A DNA stretch of 64,000 nt, from assembly GCA_039619475.1 (NCBI GenBank), contig CM077115.1:181442106-181506105 (forward strand), given 5' to 3'. The DNA is from Icerya purchasi. Its lineage: Eukaryota > Arthropoda > Insecta > Hemiptera > Monophlebidae. Position 1 is the stretch's first letter; the number at the start of each line of letters is the position of its first letter. Shown piece by piece: positions 36,270 through 47,640 of this stretch. Below the pieces are notes generated by a model that was given only the letters and a program-made list of their open reading frames with translations, had not been told where the DNA came from and ran no database searches. Position numbers and translations under genes: made by a program.

Positions 36270-38230
36270 CTGAACAGCCACCATCAAACGTTTATATCAA
36301 ACAGCTAACCAGCCCGAAAAAATGTGTTGCTCACCAAGCCTCTAACCGCTCTATTACCTGCATTGTTTTCCTCCATCCCCCAAAAAAAACCAATTATTTT
36401 CCATTAATTCGATTTTTTTTTTTTTTTTTTTTATTAATTTCATTTCCTCGATCTCTCTTCTTCACCATCTTTATGAAGAAAATATCCTTTTCGGTTTTCG
36501 CCCCATTTAAGAAGAACGATACCAATCACTGTAAAAGAATTTGTTGGAATCCTTTATTTGTTTTTATCAACATGCTACCGCTATTTGGAAGCAATTCCGA
36601 GTTTTGGTATGTTTTTTATTAAGAATAATTCTAGAAATTTCTGTTCTAATTTGAGGTAGTTTTTTTCTAACAAAAAAAGAAGCAAAAAATAAACAGACAA
36701 GTAAAACTTTTATTAATTTTCGTGTAAAAAAACTAAAAAGTATCTAATTAAATGATAAAAAGAAAATCAACGAAAATTATAGATAATAAAAACATCTTAA
36801 GATTTAATATTAGATATTATATTACGCTTTTTCAAGGATATTCTCAGAAAAGAACTTGAGATGGAAGTGTGTGAGCACACACTGACCAGGTTGGATCAGA
36901 TTTAGAAACCGTTACTTAGATTTGTTAGTGTTTCTTAATTTTTTAGTTGACTATGTGCGAAACTCAGGAATATCTTTAGATCTGGTATTGGAGGCGAATA
37001 AAGTTAATTTTTTATTATTAATCTTGGGAATAAGAATGATCACGGTTCGCATTCTAATGGTAAGAATTAATAACGATGTAAACCGCGAGCACGATAGAAA
37101 CATTTTAAATATAAAACATTTTCCTAATTTTCCTGCGGAAAAATAGAATAAAAAAAAGTCCAGTAATTTTGAAAATCCTACAAGAAAAAAGTGTAAAAAG
37201 CTATGATTTTGAAAAGATACTTGATAAAAATAAAAATTTTACCCCGTTATTATATGTCCGCCGCTGGCAATAATTCAGATGCCCTCAGATCCAGACAATT
37301 ATGATTATTAAGTCATTTGTAACTAGGGCGGCGTTCTTATATTAAAATTTGTGCACGTCCGATTGCTCGTTTCTTTCAATTAAAGTTTACGCTACATTTA
37401 TTTTTATTACTTCATATATGTTTTATTTTTTCTAGTGTTGGGATGATTCCCGAAAAAATTTCATTTAATATTTTTATTCGTAAGATGTTTGTTGTTTATG
37501 TTCGCTAATTATTCTTTGACTTCCAGAAAGAAGGAGGTTATATATGTTTTGGTTTTTTTTTTTTGTTTGCCTATCAAATGGACCGATTTTGTTGACTGTT
37601 TGTCCATTAGAAAGTATACCATTCAACGGCAGTACCGAGTAAGTATTGATGAGAATCGGTGAACATAAAGTGAGTATTCTTCAAAAAACATGAAAAAATG
37701 TGTCCCCCCCCTTATATAATTTTTTTTTTCTTATTATTTTTTCCTAGTATAACAGCAGAAACGATTGACTTAAAGTACTATCAATCTGCAAAATTACCAT
37801 GAAAATGTGTAGCTTTGAATAAGGAGAATTTGATGCTTTTACCGTGAAAATCCAGTTTAAAATAAAGAAATCGATATTTTATTTTTAAGCATAAAATATA
37901 GAGAATAATGTAACAAAATATATATTTTTTTTTTTTTTTTTTTTTTTTAGATAATAAAATACAAACTTTAAGATTTATTATAAGAATTTAGTAGAAATGC
38001 ACTAATAAAAAGTAAAAAATAATTATTCGATAAAAAATCTGTTTCAAGCTCTTTCACCATCGTTTGGATCTTCAATCGTCTTAATCTCCCTAGCAAAATA
38101 AATCAAATAATACTATCAAGCTCTCGACTGATCAATTAGCAGATCCGATTACACAAACGAATAACCCTTTTTTAACAGAGGCATAAAACAACCCGATTCA
38201 GCCGGAAGATCTTCGTAAACTATCAGTCAT
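36270..38230. other. AT-rich DNA with poly(T) tracts
   Basis: Contains T-runs at 36413-36432 (20) and 37925-37950 (26). No recognisable coding sequence; the frame at 36922-37146 has no family match. Confidence 0.6.
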
Positions 38231-38837
38231 ATTCAAACACGGAAAAATCAATTACAACTAAATTTCAAATAAAAGAATATCCGGTGACTTGCGCAAAAAC
38301 ACACAAATAATCTTCCAACTAAAGCAGAATGCATTGTATTCGGAATACAGTGTTCAGATCGCGTCGTATACATTCGAATATCCTTGGAAAGCCATAAGAA
38401 AACATCAAACACCGTAAAAATTTTGGGTATTTGACCGCAAATTAAATTTTGCAACCGATATTTAACTACTGCAGGTAAAAAATGTCACAAAGCGTTCAAT
38501 ATTCTAAAAATGATGGCCCATACAAAATGTGGTACAGGTAAAAAATCACTATTATTTATTGCCATAGTAAATGTAATCAAAAATAAATTATAGATCTATC
38601 CCGTTAATTCCTGATAACAGCGGAAAGAACGGAAAGTTAAAAAACCCGGACATAATTCAAAACATAGCAATACGACCTGTCCTAGAAGGAAGCCTTAGAA
38701 TCAGAGTGCCATACCTAATTTTCTCGTGCGAACGATTTACTCTGAAGCTTTCAGTTACCGGAACTTTCTAACGTTAAAATATTTTTTCAAACTTTCGTTC
38801 TTCCCACCCAAGAACACGTACAAAAAACAATTTATCC

Positions 38838-38868
38838 TGTGTGTGTGTGTGTGTGTGTGAGTGTGTAT
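38838..38868. repeat. (GT)n microsatellite
   Basis: Uninterrupted GT repeat followed by GAGTGTGT, lying inside the decayed LINE at 38240-39510. Confidence 0.9.
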
Positions 38869-39398
38869 ACCTGAAATTATATGAAGCAAATATAACAAGG
38901 TAGAAAAAATTTGTGCATACTGAATTAAACATCAAACTATCCGAGAAACTACACACGGAAATATACCGAATATATGGCGTTTTAAAACACATCAATGTGT
39001 TGGCTTATACAAAAACGTAAAGGATCGCTGGCAAGCAGAATGAGAGAAATGCCTTTGTGTTGTAACTGAACTATGCGCTGTTAAACTGCTGCTGTCGAAC
39101 TGGCAAACGCCAAAACCGAACTGAAGATGTTTAGTAGCTCGTTTAAGAATTGAGCACCGCAGACTAATACGTATCCAAAATACCACATCATCTATTCAGA
39201 ATGCCAATACTATTGCAGCACATCTCATATAAGTTAACGGAATTTCAGAAGTACGATAAGGAAAGGCGAACATATTACAGCAACAATAACCTAAACATCG
39301 AATGCACATTAATCGATAATGCGTATTAACATTTTTACTTAATTTTCTGAGAAATCATGTACTACTTATAACCATCTGCAGTGTACTGTATTGAATAC

Positions 39399-39462
39399 TT
39401 TTTTTATGTATATATGTTTTTTAATTAAAAGAAAAATTAAAAAACATATATACATAAAAAAA
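39399..39462. repeat. Perfect 28-bp inverted repeat (hairpin), 8-base loop
   Basis: The left arm 39399-39426 (T7, ATGTATATATG, T6, AATT) is exactly reversed at 39435-39462, with loop AAAAGAAA. It lies in the 3' region of the LINE at 38240-39510. It may be that element's 3' stem-loop, or a separate palindromic AT repeat. Confidence 0.9.
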
Positions 39463-39810
39463 TTATTATATAAATTTTGTAACAATAAACATTATTATTA
39501 TTATTATTATTTTTTTTGAAAATTTTAATGATTGTTTTCCAAAACATTTAAAGTTAGTGCTAATTAATATTCACATTCGGCTATCTTACGATACTAGTAA
39601 TTTTGTGATAACAAAATCAATATAATTAAACAAAAATCGTATTTAAACCTACCGTTTTGTTATAATCAATAGAGTAATTCGATTTAGGAAAATTTTAAGA
39701 TAAAATAAAGAATAGTAGCATACTATAAGCGTTTATTACGTTATTCGGTGCGATTAAATGGCTTACGCAGTACATTAATTCAACTAAGTATATTGTCCTA
39801 ATTATTTCTT

Positions 39811-40081
39811 TTTTTTTTCTCTTTTTTTTGGGCCTGTCAACCGGGGACCTTTACCCAGAAACAATTAGAATAGGAAGGAATCGATTATATCTTTATACGA
39901 CATCAAATGTTGTTATGAGGAAGGAACAAACAATAGGAACAATATATGGAAGAGGAAAAGATAGGACATAAGAGGCGCAATACGGAGTAGGAAGACCAAG
40001 TCCCAGCAAACTGAAGTAGAAAGCAGAACACTCAGCAGAAAGAAATCAACACTTAATAAACACCATGATCCGTATCGCAAA
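39811..40081 (-). mobile_element. 5'-truncated retroposon, copy 1 of the GGCCC-tail family
   Basis: Antisense: T-rich tract, then GGGCCTGTCAACC (39830-39842), CCAGAAACAATTAGAA, GCGCAATACGGAG, AAGACCAAGT, CACTTAATAAAC and ATGATCCGTATCGCAA. The same order of words, with a shorter middle, occurs at 56411-56629. In sense orientation the element ends GTTGACAGGCCC plus poly(A). The minus-strand frames across it (39913-40227) look like 3' UTR and match no protein. Confidence 0.7.
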
Positions 40082-40089
40082 CATGCTCT

Positions 40090-41320
40090 TCGCTTGAGAG
40101 GACAATATGGAGAGGCAACCAGCGAAAAACGAAAACGGGAGGAAGATAATAAAGTATGGCTTAAGAGCGCAGACGAATAATGGAGATAACAACACAACGA
40201 CGAAGTGAAGGAAACAAAGAGAACCATAGGTTAACAGAAAAACACTAGGTTGAACAGACAGATAAAAAGAACAATTGTTAAAGAAAAAGGAAACGTATAC
40301 ATCCGGTACCAAAGTCTGAGATGAAAACTTTTGCACAACGGAAGGAATATATTATAAGTAAATTAATATAATGCTTAGTGCCTATATTTTTTATTGTTGT
40401 ATTTAAAATCGCGTAATTACTTCAATAGGAAATACGTTGCTAAATATATAATGTCACTGTTTCTGATATTAAAAAGATACATTGTTCATCATCATTAAAA
40501 GAAAAAGTTTTAATAAAATCGAGAAGATGAAACCTTAATATTACACGTATAACCAATTCAATTAAAATGTAGTCCAAGTCAAATGTGCGTATGATAAGTA
40601 TTTATGAATTTACGGTTGCGAATTGACTAATCAACTTTTCTTTGTTATTACCGTCTATTATTTAACAAACAGAATGGAGATTCGAGGTGGATAAAACGTA
40701 GTGTACCTATCATACTGAACCCGAAAAATTAATTAATAAGCACGAATGTTCGTGAACTCCATTTGAATGTTAGAATTTAATTCTTTAAGTTGGTATTCGA
40801 CAATAAATTATAACTGTATATTAAGTTTCAGTTAAAAAATGAGTGCAAATTAAAAAAAATCGTTACGGGATATCGGGAAATAATTAATTGTATTCTCTCT
40901 CTTTTGCGGGGTGCATTTAAACGTTTACCTCGCGGTCAAGACGAACACGTAGTCTCTATAAATCCAACGTTGTTTTTAAAGAAACTTTAGAAAAAATTCA
41001 AAACGATCTGTCGGATTCTACGCTAACGGTTTTCCAAAATCATATAAAGGTAGAAACCATAAAAGCAAGCTTTGTTGTGCAAACAACTGGCGCGTCATCT
41101 ATATTTCAGTTAGCTGTTGTTTTTGATATATTTTACATGGTGAACAGCCAGTTGAGAGATTACGCGGATTTTATAATCCTCCTGAGCATGATGTAGAATC
41201 AATTGCTCTGTGTATATCAGTAATGCTAAAGAAGGATAGAACAGGTTTAGTCTTAAAACATAATTAAAAATTTAAATTATGCAGTGTATTTACATATGCA
41301 CATACGCATGTATGTATTAA
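40090..41320. other. AT-rich non-coding DNA
   Basis: No recognised gene or mobile-element end. The minus-strand frame at 40046-40336 is hydrophobic low-complexity next to the retroposon copy. Confidence 0.6.
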
Positions 41321-41735
41321 TTACAACGTAATTCTTAGGCTACCCCCCATTCGAAAAAATGTCCCAAAAAAATGTCCCAGAAAAATGTCCCAGAAAAATG
41401 TCCCAATTTTATGTACGCTAAATGTCCCAGAAAAATGTCCCAATTTTATGTAACGTTTGTTATATTTTGTAGGATTTTTGTTATTGTTATTTAAAAAATG
41501 TCACAATTTTATGTAATGAAATATGTAACGAAAAATGTAACGAAAAAATGTCTTAATTTTATATAACGGAAGGTAAATGTTAGAATAGGATTTTTCTGGT
41601 TATGTTATTTTTTGTGTGTGTTGATGCTAGTAAGAATTACGTTGTAAATTTTGATCATTTTATACAAAGTATAGAAGAGAAAGAGACAGGAATGAAAGCA
41701 GGAGGGGTCAAGGGGCATAATATATATATATATAC
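41321..41735 (+). mobile_element. TIR-bearing dispersed repeat, copy A
   Basis: TTACAACGTAATTCTTA (41321-41337) is matched exactly in reverse by TAAGAATTACGTTGTAA (41631-41647). After the left repeat comes GGCTACCCCCCATT, then about five short tandem units of the ATGTCCCA type. Beyond the right repeat the conserved tail continues (TTTTGATCATTTTATACAAA, GTATAGAAGAGAAAGAGACA, GGGGTCAAGGGGCA) into (TA)n. Two further copies share this whole structure (46783-47022 and 56827-57192 reversed). Confidence 0.8.
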
Positions 41736-41890
41736 GTACATACATCGTAGTTTTTAATAATTTTTTCTGTTCAGTAAATATTTATGTTGCATTTAATATA
41801 TTTAATTGTGAACCCCTATTTACGCTCGAGCTGTCACTGCTTATGATGGAAAGATTATAAATATCGAAGCGACAATTTAACAGCGTAGGT

Positions 41891-42287
41891 CAGGCCCGTG
41901 CCCAGAATTTTGGAAGGGGGGATTTTCTTTACATATTCCTTTTATAAATAATAATACGCTTTTCACTAATATTCGTGCTATTAAGAATTTTCATCATTTT
42001 GATTTATATATTGATAATTTACATAAATGAATTACCCCGTATATGAACATTAATAAATATTACATATACTCGTAATAAAAAATTTCGAATAAAATATTAA
42101 TGAAGTACCTAAAAATATGGAGCATATTTTCTCATTTTCCTTCTAAAGGTAGGTAAAAACACCCTAAAAAATCATCAATGTTTATTTTAAATTTTTGATT
42201 TCTTTCAGATTTCTGTGTATTTGTAATAACTATTTCAGTTCTCATGGGGGGGGGGGCTCCAAAATCCCCCTCGTGGGAACGGCCTTA
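41891..42287. mobile_element. hAT-type MITE, 397 bp
   Basis: Starts CAGGCCCGTGCCCAGAATTT and ends, read in reverse, AAGGCCGTTCCCACGAGGGG followed by ATTTTGG and a C-run. The termini are imperfect inverted repeats with G-rich inner parts. The flanking 8-mers are GCGTAGGT (41883-41890) and GCGTACGT (42288-42295), one mismatch, so a target duplication is convincing. A CAG/CAGG start with 8-bp duplications is characteristic of hAT elements. The interior is AT-rich with no coding capacity. Confidence 0.8.
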
Positions 42288-42329
42288 GCGTACGTATTTA
42301 TTGACAAATTAACAACAGGATTTAGGCTT

Positions 42330-42508
42330 AGGAATAATTGCACAGAAGTCACTTCCTACTGTGGCGTAGTTGTTTAGGCAATGATGTTTCGTTCGGGTAG
42401 GACCTGGTCGTATTCCGCTGTTGCACATCAAAAACATATGCAAAAATTTTAATTTTTTTCGCGCTGGGTTAATATCGGTAGTTGATGAGTCCCAAAAAAA
42501 AAAAAAAA
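42330..42508 (+). mobile_element. LINE/retroposon 3' end, copy with poly(A)
   Basis: Contains TTTAGGCAATGATGTTTCGT, GGTAGGACCTGG, CCGCTGTTGCACAT, then GTTGATGAGTCCC (42481-42493) and 15 A (42494-42508). The segment at 49280-49425 shares the same order (TTAGGCAGTGGAGTTTCGTT, GGTAGAACTG, CCGCTGCCGCACAT, then CGCCC and A-rich DNA). The two are diverged copies of one retroposon 3' UTR. Confidence 0.65.
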
Positions 42509-42509
42509 C

Positions 42510-45189
42510 AAACAGTTGCACAAACCAAAAACAGGTGGTTTAAAAAGAATGCAGCCCATACGTAATTCTTACATAAGAAATAGGAAGTTAAATTTTTAGT
42601 ATATCTTTTTAAACATGTATTTTTAGAAAAACAGAAAAGGGATAACAATAATAGGTTTTTTGTTTTCTCGACTTTATAACTGAGCATCTCATTAAAATCA
42701 ACTAACTCTATAGTTCAATAATATTCAACCAAAAAAGAAAAAAAAAAGACGAACAAATTAAAACAATTACAATTAACCCTGTTCATCCGTACTTAGAAGG
42801 TGATTAATGTACTTTGTTTTTTTTCTTGTTACGTACCGGGAAAACAAAATAAAAAAGAATACGGTGTTCAAAAGTCAGGCAGCTCGTAACGCGGTCGTTC
42901 GACATTCTTATCTCGTTCGAATTTCGAAAAAAGGAAAGAAAAGCCTCGTGTTTAACCGCCATCATGTTCCTTACGCTAATACCCGCATATGTCCACAATG
43001 TATATCGCTTAAAAATATTTCTTAATCCCGAATGTCGTAAAACGTATGCTGCTGAACTAGAGTAAAAAAACATAAATCATCATCACGCAATGCTCAGCTT
43101 AATCTTGTACATCGGCAAATATACTACAAACTAATAACGAAGTGTGCAGCACGCATACAAAAAATTTCGATGAAAAGAAACAAGAAGGAACACATCGATA
43201 AAGCCAAAAAGGCACACACACATGTTTTCCGAGTCCTTTGCACTGTTTCTCAAAAACCTGCACAGAAATGCACCAGATCGTTTAATAGTCCTTTCATGTC
43301 GTCGCTAAGCAGTTAGCTCATTCCTTTTAGACTTCTATCCTTTCCGTTTTCCTTTTCTACTCCGAGTTCATCAGACGCAATAGATTCCATTCTTCGCTGC
43401 GTAGGTTCTATTCGCGACCGTTCGTCTTTTCCGGTTTTTTACACAAGAAAGAAGGCTTCTTCCAGCATCAGCCATTTCTAGATACGTTATAAATCTTCAA
43501 AATTACACTAATTGTTCACGTTTCGAAAGTTTCTAAAAGACTTATCTCGACTGTGTCGCGCTATCCCTCTACACTCGCATATATAATACGAGTACAATGA
43601 CTACACGTAATTCTTAACATTCTGTACTGCATCGATAAATCCAAATGTATTTTAATTGGGATAGTATTTAAAATCGCTGTGTAATTATCTATTTCATCAT
43701 GCGGAGAAGATATACCTGTGTCTGTTTTCAGTTTAGCCAATGTGATTTTTTTAATTTACTTTTTAATGAAAAATGCAATTATAGATTCGTTGTCTATCTT
43801 AAGAGTTACTTAATAGAAATCCTCTATTCCGGAATTGTATCAAAATATTAAAGGCTTTTTTTGCTAAAAATCAGTATCGTTTAAAAATGTAAGCTATTTC
43901 CAGAACAAAATCTTAACAGCATTGATGATTATTATTATTATTATTATTAATAATAATAATAATAATAATACAGAGTGAAGTGCAAGCATATCAGCTGTAA
44001 AGATTCCAGTAATCGTTAGTAGCCAAAAAAAAACCATTAGGTGGTGCAACATGGCGTAGCAGCTTAAATAAAATAACCATCAAATTTTATTGTTTGCATT
44101 TTTTTAGGTGAATTCGTTCATTTTATCGGCTACAAAAAAAAGAACGATATATAATGAAGACACAAATCAGTCGCAAAAGTTTTTCAGCTTCGGAGCGGCA
44201 CAGTAATCGTCGAATCGTTATTAAACAGTTACACCTTTTTAAGATTTATTCCCGGCATAAATGATTTCACCGGGATGAAGCTGAAAAAAATTTTTTGCAA
44301 ACACGATGAAAATGCCGAAAAATATTTCGATGATTTTACGGATAAGTTATTATTTATTAGGAAGCAAATTTTTGTAAATTATAAAAAGGCAGTACACTTC
44401 TGTGTTTCCCTTCTTTATTTATTTCGGAAATGGACTACTGCGTTTTTATTATGATTACAATGTAAAATGTTATTTTCGTCTTATATTGCGAGAACCCGGG
44501 AAATAAATATTCCAGCTGATTAAAGATGAAACATTTTCATAGGTTCAATAGAAATTTTAATTTTTTTGAACTATTAAAAAGAAAAAAAACTCAATAACGC
44601 AAAAAAGGATATTTACAAACATAAATTAACCGTAACACATTAAAATAAATACCTCGATTTAAAGAAACGTTTCTGGGCATAGCTCATCATCAGCTGATAA
44701 CGCAGACTACATACACACTTATTGAAAACACGTTACAGAAAAATAGGCAGAAAATTATTTACTAATAAATCGAAGGCGGTAAAATACATGTATAAAAAAT
44801 CAAAAACGGGATTTATAAAATAACAACAAATTTAACGGATAACATTTTTAAAACAAATACGGCTACCTACTATTAAAAGAACATGTACCGAACAAAAATC
44901 GAAAATGAGTTAAACATTTAAGTGCAGTTAATTCAAATTGTGAAACATGAATCATTTACACTAAAAATATCTGTCGATCCTGAATTTCTCTAAAAAAACG
45001 TGACGCTAAAAAAAGAACGAACCAGGTATACGAAAATTCGTAACAATAAAAGCATCTAAAACCATCAGTGATCAGATGTATAAAGAAATCGTGTACATTC
45101 TCATTAGTAATCTTTGCGAACAACTACGATCGATATTAAATTTTAAATATCCGTTTAAAAAACTTCTTTTTTCTTTTTTTTTTATTTAA

Positions 45190-45190
<1 letters not shown>
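42510..45190. other. AT-rich DNA, no gene
   Basis: No recognised coding sequence. A slightly GC-richer patch lies at 43200-43570. Frames at 42469-42687, 42804-43073 and 42807-43025 overlap on opposite strands and match nothing. Confidence 0.6.
43927..43970. repeat. Palindromic trinucleotide microsatellite (ATT)n(AAT)n
   Basis: About 22 bases of ATT repeat turn directly into the reverse-complementary AAT repeat, giving one self-complementary tract of about 44 bp that can form a hairpin or cruciform. Confidence 0.9.
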
Positions 45191-45193
<3 letters not shown>

Positions 45194-45221
<28 letters not shown>

Positions 45222-46520
45222 GGTTGCAATTTGCATTACGTTCAAGGACCCTGCCAAGCTCTGTAACTTGTCGGCGTGGTTCTAATAACACATGCCTGAA
45301 ATATAATACAATGTTACTTATACTTAAACGAGTTCGGAGACATATTACTAATTATCGGTACTACTAACGCGTTTCGTCTTATTTAGATATTCCATGTATC
45401 CAGTTTTCGTAATATGATTATTTTAACCTTTTATTATTGTTATTACATTAAATTATTATCTAAACTAAGTCTGAAAACTTCTTTTACAACAAAACTAAAA
45501 AGTACAACATTTTCCTAGTATAATAATACCCTTATATCCTTTCACAACCTCATACGTCCACATATCTCCGCATATATCTGACACATATACTATTATCAAT
45601 ACTTAATATATACTCGGTAGTAAGAACATGATTGTTTTATTAACTTTTAATATTTTTATTCGTAACCCATTTTTTTTTATTTCTACTTTGGATGACTTTT
45701 TATTTGACTGTAGTTGTTTAATATCTTCTGGTAATGTGTTTAGCAGTTTACGTAGTATATTTATTTTAATATTTTCCTCGTGCTTGTTTAAGTTACTGAG
45801 TTTACGGGTTTTATAATGATGTAATTCCCTGATATTATAAGTTGGCGGATTTTTTCTTTCTATTTCAATTTCCTTGTTTCACCATTCCATTATAACCAAG
45901 TAGAGTAGATATGATTTTAGATTCGGAATATGATATTTTATTAACAGGTTCCTATCGGCATATTTACATTCCGTATTATTTCTCATTAAGGTAGTCAAGC
46001 ATTTTTTTTTTTTGAAGGTAATTAATATGTTTCATATTAGCTTTATTTGCTTTCCTCCAAGCTATTGTTGCATAATTTAAATGTGATTGGCATAGCGCAT
46101 TGTATATTAATAACTTCGTTTTTTTTAGATGATACATACTTTTTTAGTTTATATAACAGCGGTATTGTTATTCCGAATCTTTATGCTCAGATCATTTACA
46201 TGGTCCCTCCAATTAAGGCGATTATCTACTCTTGATGGGTAATCGTCTGTAGTTGACAAGCCCAATAAAATAGTAAAAAAATCTACTTTTACTCCCAAAT
46301 ATTTATAATTGTTTACTGTTTCGATAATTTTGCACTGACAGGTGTTAATATTTTCTATATGTATTGTAATTTGAAGTGTGACATTTTATATTAATTTTTT
46401 ATGGCGGATAGTGGTTACTTGATTTGATCCATAATAATTTGGTTTTTTCTGCATTTATTTTGAGGCCTTTGTCATGTGAAATAGTAATTAATAAAACATT
46501 TATATTTGCTTTTTTGTTCA
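45194..46520 (-). pseudogene. Antisense LINE (CR1/Jockey-like): RT C-terminus, 3' UTR and poly(A)
   Basis: On the minus strand from about 46470: GLKINAEKTKLLWIKSSNHY, the post-palm GLKINxxKTKxM motif. Then ETVNNYKYLGVKVD, an interrupted segment, RLNWRDHVNDL, IYNALCQSHLNYATIAW (the usual IYxALxxSHLNYxxxxW), a cysteine-poor spacer, YNIRELHHYKTRKLSNLNK, and LRKLLNTLPEDIKQLQSNKK (the C-terminal WNxLPxxIKxxxS). A stop lies near 45605, a 3' region follows, and 28 T at 45194-45221 are the antisense poly(A) tail. Several frameshifts. The 5' half is absent. The order and polarity of all motifs agree. Confidence 0.85.
46230..46280 (+). mobile_element. 51-bp retroposon fragment inserted in the LINE, ATCTAC duplication
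   Basis: The LINE frame ...YKYLGVKVD / NRLNWRDHV is broken by 51 bp ending GTTGACAAGCCC (46252-46263) plus an A-rich tail. ATCTAC flanks both sides (46224-46229 and 46281-46286). Removing the insert and one duplicate restores the LINE frame. It is a drastically 5'-truncated member of the GGCCC-tail family, in the opposite orientation to the LINE. Confidence 0.85.
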
Positions 46521-46782
46521 TTAAGTGATTTTAGACGAATTTAGATGAAAAAAAAATCTGACGTTTCATCTAAAAATAACTGGTACATGTGACGAAGAAA
46601 TAAACAAAATTTGGCATGAAAATTACAATAAAATGTAGTCTATACGCAGAAGAGCATTAAAAGATTTATTTAAAATTGATAAAAATTCATGAGTTTTTAT
46701 ATATGAAAAATATTTAGCCTTGTTTTTTTATTTACTAGTACATCTATACATATAAATATATATATGTATATATCAATATAAA

Positions 46783-46998
46783 TTACAATATAATTCTTAG
46801 GCTACCCCTCCCTCAATTAGAAAAAAATGTTCCAATTTTATGGTAACGTTTGTTATATTTTATAAGATTTTTGTGATTATGTTATTATATTCATATGGAC
46901 CGATTTCGAATTACGTTATAAATTTTGATCATTTTGTACAAAGTATAGAAGAGAAAGAGACAGAAATTTAAGCAAGAGGGGTCAAATGACCGAGTTCT

Positions 46999-47022
<24 letters not shown>
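46783..47022 (+). mobile_element. TIR-bearing dispersed repeat, copy B
   Basis: TTACAATATAATTCTTA at 46783-46799 and TTCGAATTACGTTATAA at 46906-46922, with GGCTACCCC and a single GTTCCAATTTTATGGTAACG internally. The tail GATCATTTTGTACAAAGTAT, GAAGAGAAAGAGACAG, GGGGTCAAATGACCGAGTTC leads into (TA)n. It lacks the tandem ATGTCCCA array of copy A. Confidence 0.75.
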
Positions 47023-47029
<7 letters not shown>

Positions 47030-47035
<6 letters not shown>

Positions 47036-47640
47036 TCGTGTAAATTGGTCTTCCAAACATAGAACTACTTACACTGGCAGTCTTGTTTCTTTGCACTTCT
47101 ATAAACGCTAAATATCATTCAGCAGTTCTTTTCTCTTCCGCGGTGTATTTGATATTTTAATGAAAGTTGTTTAAATTGGAGAGGAACTCGGTGGTTATAT
47201 ATGTACATATATATATATACGATTTACGGGGAAAAAGAGATAATTTAATTTTATTTGAGGCGAATTATTTTAATTTTACAGTCTATTTATTGTTTCTTAG
47301 TCATTTTATCTCCTTTTTAAAAAAAAATAAATATTTGCAACGTTTTAAACGCGTATACTAATGAAAATATTTGTTTAAAGTCATTATTTAATTTAATTTT
47401 TCATCGCGGACATTAAAATAGTATAAGTCAAAAAAAAATTCTATAAATATTCGTACTACTCTTCTGGCCACTAGATATTTATTGTGTTGAAAAAAAAAGA
47501 TAACCTTTTCCGATGAGATTACTTAATAACCACCATTAGAACGTCGAAAACGAAAAAGAACAAAAAACGAACACCTTCGCTTTAGTTTTATAACAAGTTT
47601 CGTATTTTAACCGGTGAGGATTGTTGATTGAAGGGCGGTT
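47030..47640. other. AT-rich DNA, no gene
   Basis: No recognisable coding or mobile-element sequence; short (TA)n near 47200. Confidence 0.6.

Larger units (their letters stand above)
38240..39510 (+). pseudogene. Decayed LINE with RT thumb and C-terminal region
   Basis: Around 38400-38560 broken frames give KCHKAFNILKMMAHTKCGTGKKSLLFI, the counterpart of the KCxKALNILKxLSHxxWGADRxTLLxLY thumb of Jockey/I-type LINEs. At 39010-39290 come DRWQAE, AVKLLLSNWQTPK, ARLRIEHRRL and finally KYDKERRTYYSNNNL, matching WQxEWD, RLRIGHTRLT and the HxxxECPxYxxxRxxY end. Most of the RNase H domain is deleted. LNFLRNHVLL near 39340 fits the protein's extreme C-terminus. The 3' region ends in TAACAATAAACATTATTATT (39480-39509), a typical LINE 3' tail. 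Confidence 0.7.

Noticed and set aside
39913..40336. Minus-strand hydrophobic frames resembling membrane proteins
   Set aside because: The first overlaps the 3' UTR-like part of a retroposon copy. Leucine/serine/phenylalanine richness comes from purine-rich DNA read in reverse.
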